Assembly (NCBI GenBank): GCA_022562795.1
Contig: JADFOP010000030.1
Coordinates: 1-26,550, forward strand
Direction: 5' to 3'
Length of the DNA: 26,550 bases
Origin: Nitrospinota bacterium
GTDB taxonomy: Bacteria > JADFOP01
Shown here: positions 9,464-15,751 of the stretch, in pieces
Numbering within the stretch: position 1 is the first letter of the stretch
How the letters are laid out: each line of letters opens with the position of its first letter
Notes under the pieces: model-generated
What the model was told of the DNA's origin: nothing
Seen by the model: the letters and a program-made list of their open reading frames with translations, nothing else
Databases searched by the model: none
Position numbers and translations under genes: made by a program

Positions 9464-9661
9464 ATGGGTACCGAAAGAAAAGGGGACCGCCCGTTGCTTC
9501 GCTCCTTCTGGCGTCGAGAAGAAGGTGCTTCGGCCCTTGAGTACGCTTTGGTAGTCTCACTCATCGCCGCATTCATCGTCATCACCCTCCAGGCCTTCGG
9601 ATTCTCAGTATTGAACCTATTCTCCACGTCCGTCGGGGCCATTAAGGGTGCCGTCAACTAG
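9464..9661 (+). CDS. flp: Flp/Fap family type IVb prepilin
   Basis: Small pilin subunit of a tight-adherence (Tad) type IVb pilus, exported through the membrane and cut by a prepilin peptidase. The 65-aa product has a basic leader and then REEGASALEYALVVSL: predicted cleavage after Gly21, giving Glu at mature position 5 and Tyr at 6, the Flp hallmark. A single long hydrophobic helix (about 25-45) follows, then a short Ser/Gly tail. Start ATG 9464 has AGAGGA 4 nt upstream. No tadA, rcpA, cpaB or peptidase gene is nearby, so the assembly machinery must be elsewhere or the gene is an orphan. It ends with TAG. Confidence 0.9.
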   Translation: MGTERKGDRPLLRSFWRREEGASALEYALVVSLIAAFIVITLQAFGFSVLNLFSTSVGAIKGAVN

Positions 9662-9729
9662 CACGAGGCTCTGGCCCCTCTCCATCCGCACCGAACAGTC
9701 ATAGAGATCATCTGACACTCCGCCCCCAT

Positions 9730-11250
9730 TTATGCAATGTGCCCACCTTCTTCAACTATGCGGAAGATGGCGGGCCAGTCAAGGTGGGCCTCGACTAGAT
9801 CGGCCAGCCGATCATACTCGTCTTCTAGGTTGAAGGAACTCGTCCGGCCCACCGGAGGCCAACCGCAATCAGCCCGGAGCGTGTCGAGGAGGTGTCGCCG
9901 GAAGGCCGCCGCGTCAAAGCATCCGTGGATGTTCGTCCCCATGACGCGGCCGATGGAGTCCACGGCACCCTCACCTTCACTCACCTCCTGGGAGCCACGT
10001 CGCTCAAGAACGAAGGCCGCCGATACCCCGGGGGGCCGAGCCGTCTGGCCCATATGAATTTCGTAGCCCTCGACCACGAGACCCGAAGAGGCGTGGCGGG
10101 CCCGGACCTGCTCGGTCAACTTTGTCGAAGCAAAGGTCGTCTCGACCTCGAGAAGGCCGAGACCGGCAACCTCGCCACGGCCTGCCTCCACCCCCGCCGG
10201 GTCGCGGATGAGGAGCCCGAGCATTTGGTAGCCTCCGCAGAGGCCTACCACCCGGCCACCCCGCTCAGCGAAGCCGAGAGCTGCGCGGTCCAGCCCCACC
10301 CGGCGGAGCCACGACAGGTCGGCGACTGTGGCCTTCGTCCCAGGAAGGATGAGGAGGTCTGGAGCCCCGAAGGTCTCAGGGCTCTCGACGTAGCGTAGGG
10401 CCACATCGGGCTCGGCGGCCAGGGCGTCGAAGTCGGTGAAGTTGGCAATGTGGGGAAAGCGGACGACGGCCACATCGAGCTTTCCGTCGGATGGAGCTCC
10501 TTGCTCCATTCCCCGTTCTTCCAGGGCCACCCCATCCTCTTGGGGGATGGCGATGTCGGTAAAGTAGGGCAGCACGCCGAGAACCGGTAGGCCGCAGCGC
10601 CCCTCCAGAGAGCGGAGAGCCGGCTCCAGCATCGACCGCTCACCCCGGAATTTGTTCACGATGAGCCCCTTGACGAGTCTACGCTCCTCGGCGCTCAATA
10701 GATCGAGGGTGCCCAGCAGCCATGCGAACACACCGCCCCGGTCGATGTCGCCGACCAGAAGCACGGGGGCCTCGGCCCGGCGGGCCACGAACATATTGAC
10801 GAGGTCGTGCTCCATGAGATTGATCTCCGCGGGGCTGCCCGCCCCCTCGATGACCACCACCTCGAAGGAGTCCAGGAGTCGATCCATGCTCTCCTCGATC
10901 CCCGCCCGAAACCTGGGTTTGAAGGCCTCCTGAGTGCTTTCGTCCAAGTAGCCGACGGGCCGGCCGTGGAGTACCACCTGGCTGCCGCGCCCACGCGTGG
11001 GCTTCAACAAGACGGGATTCATGTCGACGGTCGGGGCGAGGCCAGCGGCCTGCGCCTGGACGGCCTGGGAACGGCCGATCTCACCGCCGTCGACCGTGGC
11101 GAAGGAGTTAAGGGCCATGTTCTGGGCCTTGAAGGGAGCGACCTTAACGCCCGCCCGCCGAAAGAGCCGGCAAAAGGCGGTCACGAGGACGCTCTTGCCC
11201 ACGTAGGAGCCGGTTCCCTGAACCATGAGGGTCTTAGCCCGTCGGCCCAC
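9730..11250 (-). CDS. cobQ: Cobyric acid synthase (adenosylcobyrate amidase) CobQ/CbiP
   Basis: ATP- and glutamine-dependent amidation of side chains b, d, e and g of adenosylcobyrinic acid a,c-diamide in cobalamin synthesis. The 506-aa protein starts with the family opening TLMVQGTGSYVGKS (7-20) and PFKAQNMALNS, has the EGAGSPAEINL block of the synthetase domain, and a C-terminal class I glutaminase domain with nucleophile Cys338 in VGLCGGYQMLG and the His442 region GTNIHGCFD. I chose the GTG at 11250 because homologs begin just before TLMVQGTGS and because a good promoter at 11345-11373 lies inside the longer frame that starts at 11373. GAGG lies about 10 nt upstream. It is the only cobalamin gene in the window. 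No cobalamin riboswitch is recognisable before it. Confidence 0.94.
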   Translation of the reverse strand: MGRRAKTLMVQGTGSYVGKSVLVTAFCRLFRRAGVKVAPFKAQNMALNSFATVDGGEIGRSQAVQAQAAGLAPTVDMNPVLLKPTRGRGSQVVLHGRPVGYLDESTQEAFKPRFRAGIEESMDRLLDSFEVVVIEGAGSPAEINLMEHDLVNMFVARRAEAPVLLVGDIDRGGVFAWLLGTLDLLSAEERRLVKGLIVNKFRGERSMLEPALRSLEGRCGLPVLGVLPYFTDIAIPQEDGVALEERGMEQGAPSDGKLDVAVVRFPHIANFTDFDALAAEPDVALRYVESPETFGAPDLLILPGTKATVADLSWLRRVGLDRAALGFAERGGRVVGLCGGYQMLGLLIRDPAGVEAGRGEVAGLGLLEVETTFASTKLTEQVRARHASSGLVVEGYEIHMGQTARPPGVSAAFVLERRGSQEVSEGEGAVDSIGRVMGTNIHGCFDAAAFRRHLLDTLRADCGWPPVGRTSSFNLEDEYDRLADLVEAHLDWPAIFRIVEEGGHIA

Positions 11251-11344
11251 CGAGAGAGAACCTCGCCGAGGGAAGCTTAAGGAAGCGCGCCTGCAGCCCT
11301 CTATTTCATGCGATAGGGCGCCATGGGTCCTGCCGAGTGTCTGG

Positions 11345-11373
11345 ATTATAGAAAACGTGCGAGGAGGCCGCAA
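11345..11373 (-). promoter_or_regulatory. Promoter for cobQ
   Basis: On the minus strand: -35 TTGCGG (11373-11368), 17-bp spacer, consensus -10 TATAAT (11350-11345). The start site would be near 11338, giving a leader of about 88 nt to the GTG at 11250. Confidence 0.6.
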
Positions 11374-11450
11374 GAGGCCCCTCCATTGCTACCGTGACGT
11401 GGGAAGATGACCTACGGGTGAACCTGAGGATGGATGGTCCCCAAAGGGTC

Positions 11451-11516
11451 TCCTTATTGTATTTGGTGCACATAAGAATTTCCTTATTGCAATTTTTAGG
11501 GGTTTATGACAATAAG
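11451..11516. repeat. Short repeats TCCTTATTG (two direct, one partial inverted)
   Basis: TCCTTATTG occurs at 11451-11459 and 11481-11489, exactly 30 bp apart (three helical turns), and the inverted partial copy CAATAAG lies at 11510-11516. They sit about 80-145 bp upstream of the cobQ -35 element. They may be regulator sites, or chance in an AT-rich gap. Confidence 0.3.
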
Positions 11517-11546
11517 CGGGGCTCCTCCATCTACATGTAGCTCGAT

Positions 11547-11573
11547 AAAAAAGCCGCCCTTTCGGGCGGCTTT
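11547..11573 (-). terminator. Intrinsic terminator after tRNA-Ala
   Basis: On the minus strand AAAGCCGCCC, loop GAAA, GGGCGGCTTT continuing into TTTT: a strong GC stem with a tetraloop and a T-run, beginning 10 nt after the encoded CCA end of the tRNA. Confidence 0.9.
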
Positions 11574-11583
11574 CGAGAAGTCT

Positions 11584-11659
11584 TGGTGGAGCTGACGGGG
11601 ATCGAACCCGTGACCTCTTGACTGCCAGTCAAGCGCGCTCCCAGCTGCGCCACAGCCCC
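11584..11659 (-). tRNA. tRNA-Ala (anticodon GGC)
   Basis: The minus strand folds into a full cloverleaf of 76 nt. The acceptor stem GGGGCTG pairs with CAGCTCC and contains the G3-U70 wobble pair that identifies alanine tRNAs. The D stem is GCGC/GCGC, the anticodon stem CTTGA/TCAAG closes a loop CTGGCAG with anticodon GGC, the variable loop is AGGTC, and the T arm is ACGGG-TTCGATC-CCCGT. The discriminator is A and the CCA end is encoded. It reads GCC and GCU codons. It has its own promoter and terminator. Confidence 0.98.
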
Positions 11660-11693
11660 ACCGAAACCGCGAAGTCTTAGGTGGTAATGTTTT

Positions 11694-11722
11694 TATATAG
11701 GCCCGCTCCTTGGGCCTGTCAA
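11694..11722 (-). promoter_or_regulatory. Promoter for tRNA-Ala
   Basis: On the minus strand: consensus -35 TTGACA (11722-11717), 17-bp spacer, -10 TATATA (11699-11694). The -35 hexamer overlaps the TGA stop of the preceding coiled-coil gene, and the GC-rich spacer carries a GGCCC/GGGCC dyad. Transcription would start near 11687, about 28 nt before the tRNA. Confidence 0.75.
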
Positions 11723-12270
11723 CTATTTTCTTTCGCCTTGGCTTCTTCCTCGGCTTCCTCGGTGGCGGTGGCCTCGATCTCCGCCGCCTTGGCAGCGATT
11801 AAGGCGTTCTTCTCATCCAGAGCTACCTTCAACTTCTCCAGGCCTTCTGCCGCCAGGCTTTGAGTGCTAAGGAGCTCGTAAGCCTTGTCGCCAAGCTCTG
11901 TGTAGAGGTCCTTGCGCTGCTTCTTAATCCGAGCGATATCTAGTCTGAGTTTGCCGACGCGGGAGGAGCGAACCACCTCGTCCTTGGCCTTCTTGAGATA
12001 TGTCGCCGCCGTGTCCCAGAAATCGCGCCGATCCTCGGCCAAGGGGGGCGGAGGTGGTGGTGGCTCGGCGGCGGGCGGGACGGCCTCGGCCTCCTTGGCC
12101 TCTTTGGGTTCCTCGGCCGGCGCCCCTTCGGCCTCGGGCTCTTCTGCTTTCGGCTCGGCGGTGGGCGCGGCTACGGCCTCTGGCTCGGCAGCCGTCTCGA
12201 CTTCAGGCTCCTCTGCTTTCGGCTCGCCTTCGGCCTCTTGCTTATTCTTGGCTGGCTTCTTGGTGGTCAT
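11719..12270 (-). CDS. Acidic Glu/Ala/Pro-rich protein with C-terminal coiled coil, function unknown
   Basis: Unrecognised 183-aa protein in three parts. A short Lys-rich start (MTTKKPAKNK) leads into about 80 residues made almost only of Glu, Ala, Pro, Val and Lys with loose repeats of the type AEPKAEEPE, ending in a run of seven prolines. The C-terminal half (about 85-183) is predicted helical coiled coil: YLKKAKDEVVRSSRVGKLRL, then DIARIKKQRKDLYTELGDKA and a long Glu/Ala-rich tail. No signal peptide or membrane segment. Start ATG 12270 follows GGGGGAGAGACC; a longer frame to 12318 has no support. Upstream is the HerA-like gene on the same strand (146-bp gap). The composition suggests a scaffold, charge-spacer or nucleoid-associated role, but nothing proves it. 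Confidence 0.75.
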   Translation of the reverse strand: MTTKKPAKNKQEAEGEPKAEEPEVETAAEPEAVAAPTAEPKAEEPEAEGAPAEEPKEAKEAEAVPPAAEPPPPPPPLAEDRRDFWDTAATYLKKAKDEVVRSSRVGKLRLDIARIKKQRKDLYTELGDKAYELLSTQSLAAEGLEKLKVALDEKNALIAAKAAEIEATATEEAEEEAKAKENS

Positions 12271-12415
12271 GGTCTCTCCCCCCCCCGGCGACCCATACCG
12301 AATGCCGGAGGTGATCACGAGAGGTTGGGTCGACTCTCTTCTACCTTAACAGTGGATTTGCGGTCCGTCAATGATTTTTACCATCCAGGGCCGGTCGAGA
12401 TTTCAAAATGAAACC

Positions 12416-13522
12416 TCAAAAAAGGCCGAGGCCTCTAAGCTCAGGGCCGCTCAGCTCATCAAGCGCCTCGTCGTTGGGGGTCGGGGCCAGGTCAGGAAGG
12501 AGGGAGGCCTCGATGACCACGCTCAACGGTGGGGCCGAGGTTTCCGCCTGAGCGAGCAAAAGCTGGTCGTCCTCCAGCAGGGCGAATCTCCGGGAGTCAG
12601 CTCCGAGAAGACTATGGACTCCTTCCTCCTCGTAGAGGCTCTGCTTCCCCAATGCCATCTTGGTCCCCAGGGCCTCGAGGACCGCTGGCTCCAGGGTCGA
12701 GGAGGCCTCGGTCACCAGCGAGACACCCGCCCCGGCCTTATCCAGGGCTCCCAGGGCTGCCCTCCATCGACTCCGCATAGGCTCGGGCCATCGCCGCCGC
12801 CAAAGCAACGCCCCTTCGTCAAACCACATCAGCCGCCCCAGGTCCCCGCGAGGCTCCCCCATGGTCTCACCATACACCAAGGCCGCTGTGAGGAAGGCCT
12901 GGTGTCTAAGAGGGAGGCCGTCCACCTCGAAGACAACCCCTCGACCCCGAAGCCTGTAGATATCGAGACCGTATGGGTCATTCAGGACCGGAGCGAGATG
13001 TTGCATCGCCAAGGCAAGCTTGCCGACGAGGGGATGGAAGCGTGCATCACCTAGACGGGAAGCGGCCCGCTTCGCAACCTCAACGAGGGTCGCTTTCTCG
13101 GGGCCGACGTCGGCGACCACGTCCTCTAGGAGCTCGGCCCCCCGGGCCGCATCTTCGCTTGGGAGCTCGAATATGTCGGAGAAAGTCTCCCATATGGAGG
13201 CTCGCCAGGAGAGAGGATCAGCCCCCGGAGGCGGCCTAAGCACGTTGAGCTTCAGGCGGGCCCGCCGGACGACCAAGAGTTCGTCGGCCAGGCAGCGATA
13301 GTGGAATCGGTCGGTTACTACCCAGAGGGGCCATCGGCGAGCCAACGCCCGGACCATGCCCACCGCCAGACGCCGCCGAACTTCCCCGTCGGTCGAGAGT
13401 ACGAGTATCCCACCCCTAAGAGCCTCGGGGCTAATCTCAACGGGCAGGCCCGCAGATCGACCCAAACGGAGCCCGTCGGCGGGAGATTTATTTGGAGAGG
13501 AGAGGCGGGTCCTGGTCGGCAC
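12416..13522 (-). CDS. HerA/VirD4-type P-loop ATPase-like protein lacking a Walker A motif
   Basis: 368-aa protein that resembles the FtsK/HerA superfamily used in DNA translocation, conjugation and DNA end processing. Points of similarity: LKLNVLRPPPGADPLSWRA (90-108), like the N-P-L-x-PPPG segment of HerA/TraG-type proteins; VVFEVDGLPLRHQAFLTAAL (196-215); Walker-B-like LMWFDEG (231-237); and the later GAGVSLVTEASSTLEPAVLE (sensor-like strand with an Ala where Gln is usual nearby). Where Walker A (GxxGxGKS/T) should lie, after the strand GGILVL, there is STDGEVRRR (43-51), with no P-loop lysine. So it is either an inactive member or a regulatory subunit. The start is GTG 13522, 14 nt after the queF stop, with no clear ribosome binding site. 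Family call is by motif reading only. Confidence 0.55.
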   Translation of the reverse strand: MPTRTRLSSPNKSPADGLRLGRSAGLPVEISPEALRGGILVLSTDGEVRRRLAVGMVRALARRWPLWVVTDRFHYRCLADELLVVRRARLKLNVLRPPPGADPLSWRASIWETFSDIFELPSEDAARGAELLEDVVADVGPEKATLVEVAKRAASRLGDARFHPLVGKLALAMQHLAPVLNDPYGLDIYRLRGRGVVFEVDGLPLRHQAFLTAALVYGETMGEPRGDLGRLMWFDEGALLWRRRWPEPMRSRWRAALGALDKAGAGVSLVTEASSTLEPAVLEALGTKMALGKQSLYEEEGVHSLLGADSRRFALLEDDQLLLAQAETSAPPLSVVIEASLLPDLAPTPNDEALDELSGPELRGLGLF

Positions 13523-13536
13523 AGTCCGGGGCGCGC

Positions 13537-13977
13537 TTAGGAGCCGTCGCTCTCGTATGTGGCCGCCACGGTGGTGTTGATCCCGCCGCGAACGTAGAAA
13601 TCCCCAACGACGGTCATCCGGCGAGGCCCCACGGCCTCCACGAGGTCGTCGAGGATTCGGTTCGTCACTGCTTCGTGGAACACCCCCTCATCTCGGTACG
13701 ACCAGAGGTAGAGCTTCAAGCTCTTAAGCTCCACGCAACTCTCTCCGGGCACGTAACTTATGTGAATTGTGGCGAAGTCGGGCTGCCCCGTCAAAGGACA
13801 GAGACAGGTAAACTCGGGACAGTCAAATGCGATCTCATAGTCCCGCTCGGGGGCTGGATTGGGAAAAGTCTCGATCGTAGTCGTAGGCTCCGTGGATGCT
13901 CTTTTGGCGCCGGGATTCTTCCTCCCCGGCCTGGCCCGTTGGGTGGAGGTGTGGCGGCTTGCTCGCCCCTGGCTCAT
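13537..13977 (-). CDS. queF: NADPH-dependent preQ0 reductase QueF
   Basis: Reduces 7-cyano-7-deazaguanine (preQ0) to preQ1 for queuosine in tRNA. The 146-aa protein is the short, unimodular form. Active-site residues are in place: Cys60, Asp67 (in [10 protein letters not shown]) and His101-Glu102 (FHE), which correspond to Cys55, Asp62, His96 and Glu97 of the B. subtilis enzyme. The family motif [13 protein letters not shown] is at 83-95. The first 35 residues are a basic, Pro/Thr-rich tail of no clear function. Start ATG 13977 follows GGGAG; a GTG at 13989 would add four residues but overlaps that site. It has its own promoter with a 27-nt leader, too short for a preQ1 riboswitch. The HerA-like gene follows directly. 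Confidence 0.95.
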   Translation of the reverse strand: MSQGRASRHTSTQRARPGRKNPGAKRASTEPTTTIETFPNPAPERDYEIAFDCPEFTCLCPLTGQPDFATIHISYVPGESCVELKSLKLYLWSYRDEGVFHEAVTNRILDDLVEAVGPRRMTVVGDFYVRGGINTTVAATYESDGS

Positions 13978-14010
13978 GGTCTCTCCCACTTGACGAAAGG
14001 GTGCGAAGAG

Positions 14011-14039
14011 ATTCTACCATAGACAGCGGGCGTCGCCAA
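14011..14039 (-). promoter_or_regulatory. Promoter for queF
   Basis: On the minus strand: -35 TTGGCG (14039-14034), 17-bp spacer, -10 TAGAAT (14016-14011). The start site would be near 14004, about 27 nt before the queF ATG, and could also serve the HerA-like gene. Confidence 0.55.
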
Positions 14040-14159
14040 CGGGTCAGGTGAAACGGAGGCTTGCGGGCAATACTAGGCACCCCCCCTTTTCCCACCGATC
14101 CGGCTTGTGGCACAATAGCGGCACCGTAGGTTTTCCCATCCCACCACAGGAGGTGACAT

Positions 14160-14828
14160 ATGAGCTTTGCGGCCCATCTTCGACACCTGGCCGAGCCCAT
14201 CTGGGCGGCCGAGCTAGACCATCCCTTCGTAAAGGGCCTGGGCGACGGAAGCCTACCTGTTGAGCGCTTCCGCTTCTACTTGGCCCAAGACTACATCTTC
14301 CTGTTGGCCTACTGCCAAGTCTTCGCCCTCGCAGTGGCCCAAGCCCCTGATGAGGCAAACATGTCGCACTTCGCTCGCCTCCTCGAGGCGACCCTCCACA
14401 CTGAGATGGACCTCCACCGGGAGTACGCCGCCCGCTTCGGACTCACAGCAGAAGAGCTGGAGGCCACCGAGCCCGCCCCCACGTGTTATGCCTACACCCG
14501 TCACCTCCTGTACACGGCTGCCACAGGCTCCCTCGCGGACATCGCAACGGCGATCCTGCCCTGTATGTGGGGCTATTGGGAGATCGCCTCGGCCCTCAAA
14601 ACCATTGGCCTCCCAGATGACCAGCCCCTCTATCATCCGTGGATCGAAATGTACGCCTCAGATGAATTCGGCGCCCTGGCCGAGGAGTGCCGCGCGCTGC
14701 TCGATGGGCTCGTGGCCGGCTACCCTCCAAGAGAGCTGCGACGCTTAGAGCCCCTATTTATAGCGTCCAGCCGCTATGAGTACGCATTCTGGGAGATGGC
14801 ATGGACACAGGAAGCTTGGTCGCCGTGA
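14160..14828 (+). CDS. tenA: TenA family aminopyrimidine aminohydrolase (thiaminase II)
   Basis: Hydrolyses 4-amino-5-aminomethyl-2-methylpyrimidine (and thiamin) to the hydroxymethyl form, salvaging thiamin breakdown products. The 222-aa, all-helical protein shows Asp44 (LAQDY), nucleophile Cys135 (ILPCMWGYWEIA) and the C-terminal Glu in SRYEYAFWEMAW (Glu207/Glu212), the pattern of B. subtilis TenA (Asp44, Cys135, Glu205). Also typical is YHPWIEMYASDEF. Start ATG 14160 has a near-perfect ribosome binding site AGGAGGTGA (14148-14156). It is divergent from queF and stands alone; no TPP riboswitch is seen in the 170-bp gap. With the catalytic Cys present it should be the classical TenA_C type rather than the TenA_E type. 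Confidence 0.95.
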   Translation: MSFAAHLRHLAEPIWAAELDHPFVKGLGDGSLPVERFRFYLAQDYIFLLAYCQVFALAVAQAPDEANMSHFARLLEATLHTEMDLHREYAARFGLTAEELEATEPAPTCYAYTRHLLYTAATGSLADIATAILPCMWGYWEIASALKTIGLPDDQPLYHPWIEMYASDEFGALAEECRALLDGLVAGYPPRELRRLEPLFIASSRYEYAFWEMAWTQEAWSP

Positions 14829-15113
14829 AAAAAGTCCTTAAAAATCCTCCCTTAAGATTTGACGAACGGTGGGAATTGTGATACGTTTAGTACTAACAGG
14901 GTAAGCTCTTATTAAAATATACTAGTATTTACGCAGAGAATTATTCAAAGCGAGCAAAAACGAGCCACAATTCGATCCCTAACGATCCAGCGCCTGACAC
15001 CCTCCAACCCGTACCTCGTGGCATGTGAGTGTGTGGCTGGAGAAACGCACACCAGAAACTGTGTGTAACTGTTTGACTATCGCTGTGTAGCTATAAGGGG
15101 AGAGACGACTCAG

Positions 15114-15578
15114 ATGGAACTCCAAGATGAAGCAATCAACTGCTCCGACTGCGGTCAGGAGTTCATGTTCACCGTTGGAGAGCAGCAGTTCTACGCCGAG
15201 CGGGGATTCGAGCATCCACCGAAACGATGCAAACCCTGCCGTGCAACACGCAAGAATCAGCAGACCTCCCGGTCCCGGGAGGCAGACCCGCATGGGCAGG
15301 CCGCGCCCCGGGAGGCCATCTCCAGTGGCCCCAGGCCCAGGCAGGCGCCCGACCATAACCAGCGATACCGGGAGTCTGCACAACGCCCTCGCCCGCAGCG
15401 AGATTCGGGGCCACAGGGTTCCCAGGCGCGCGACATTCACGTCACCACGTGCCAGGCTTGCGGCGTTACGACCCGGGTGCCCTTCAAGCCCCAGGAGGGC
15501 CGTGGCGTCTACTGCCCTGAGTGCTACCAGGCCCTGAAGGCACTCGCCCGATCCTCCAGCGAAGAAGAATCTCGCTAA
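15114..15578 (+). CDS. Protein with two zinc ribbons (zinc-ribbon_trcl-like plus C-terminal CxxC domain)
   Basis: 154-aa protein, role unknown. N-terminal zinc ribbon: Cys10, Cys13, Cys39, Cys42 within INCSDCGQEFMFTVGEQQFY and PKRCKPCR, close to the probable zinc-ribbon family found widely in Chloroflexi and similar environmental bacteria. The middle (about 45-105) is a Pro/Arg/Gln-rich, disordered linker. The C-terminal ribbon has Cys113, Cys116, Cys134, Cys137 (CQACG and YCPECYQ), a CxxC-x17-CxxC unit often fused to the first. Start ATG 15114 follows GGGGAGA. The 285-bp gap before it is AT-rich in its first half, with a possible -10 TATACT at 14918-14923 but no clear -35. A nucleic-acid-binding role is likely from the basic linker but is inferred. 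Confidence 0.8.
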   Translation: MELQDEAINCSDCGQEFMFTVGEQQFYAERGFEHPPKRCKPCRATRKNQQTSRSREADPHGQAAPREAISSGPRPRQAPDHNQRYRESAQRPRPQRDSGPQGSQARDIHVTTCQACGVTTRVPFKPQEGRGVYCPECYQALKALARSSSEEESR

Positions 15579-15690
15579 GCATTTCTATCCCAACCCATCC
15601 GATCCTTTCTGCTTAGAGAACCGGACCGCTGGAGATGTGTATTCTCCCTCCCCTTTTATGGACACGAGTGACACCAGCCCCGAGGGGGCC

Positions 15691-15720
15691 TTGCTCACCT
15701 CCAGCCGGCTGACGTATCAT
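15691..15720 (+). promoter_or_regulatory. Possible promoter for the CoA-transferase gene
   Basis: -35-like TTGCTC (15691-15696), 18-bp spacer, -10 TATCAT (15715-15720). The start site would be near 15727, about 25 nt before the GTG chosen for the gene. Confidence 0.4.
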
Positions 15721-15751
15721 AGGCTTGTCTAGATTGGGAGGGACGATAGCT

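Larger units (their letters stand above)
11251..11583. other. Intergenic region upstream of cobQ
   Basis: No gene supported. It holds the cobQ promoter (11345-11373), a pair of 30-bp-spaced direct repeats with an inverted third copy (11451-11516), and the tRNA terminator (11547-11573). The stretch around 11450-11520 is noticeably more AT-rich than the flanking genes. Confidence 0.5.

Noticed and set aside
11251-11373. Longer N-terminus for CobQ starting at 11373
   Set aside because: The added 41 residues are not CobQ-like and a TTGCGG-N17-TATAAT promoter lies inside them; GTG 11250 fits homologs.
11251-11583. Cobalamin riboswitch upstream of cobQ
   Set aside because: I could not find the conserved core or pairing of that riboswitch in the leader, and the predicted leader is only about 88 nt.
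12371-13054. 227-codon plus-strand frame antisense to the HerA-like gene
   Set aside because: The minus-strand frame carries recognisable motifs and longer coding; the plus-strand translation is low-complexity without any motif.
13978-14159. preQ1 or TPP riboswitch in the queF-tenA gap
   Set aside because: The queF leader is about 27 nt, and no TPP-type conserved blocks are seen before tenA.
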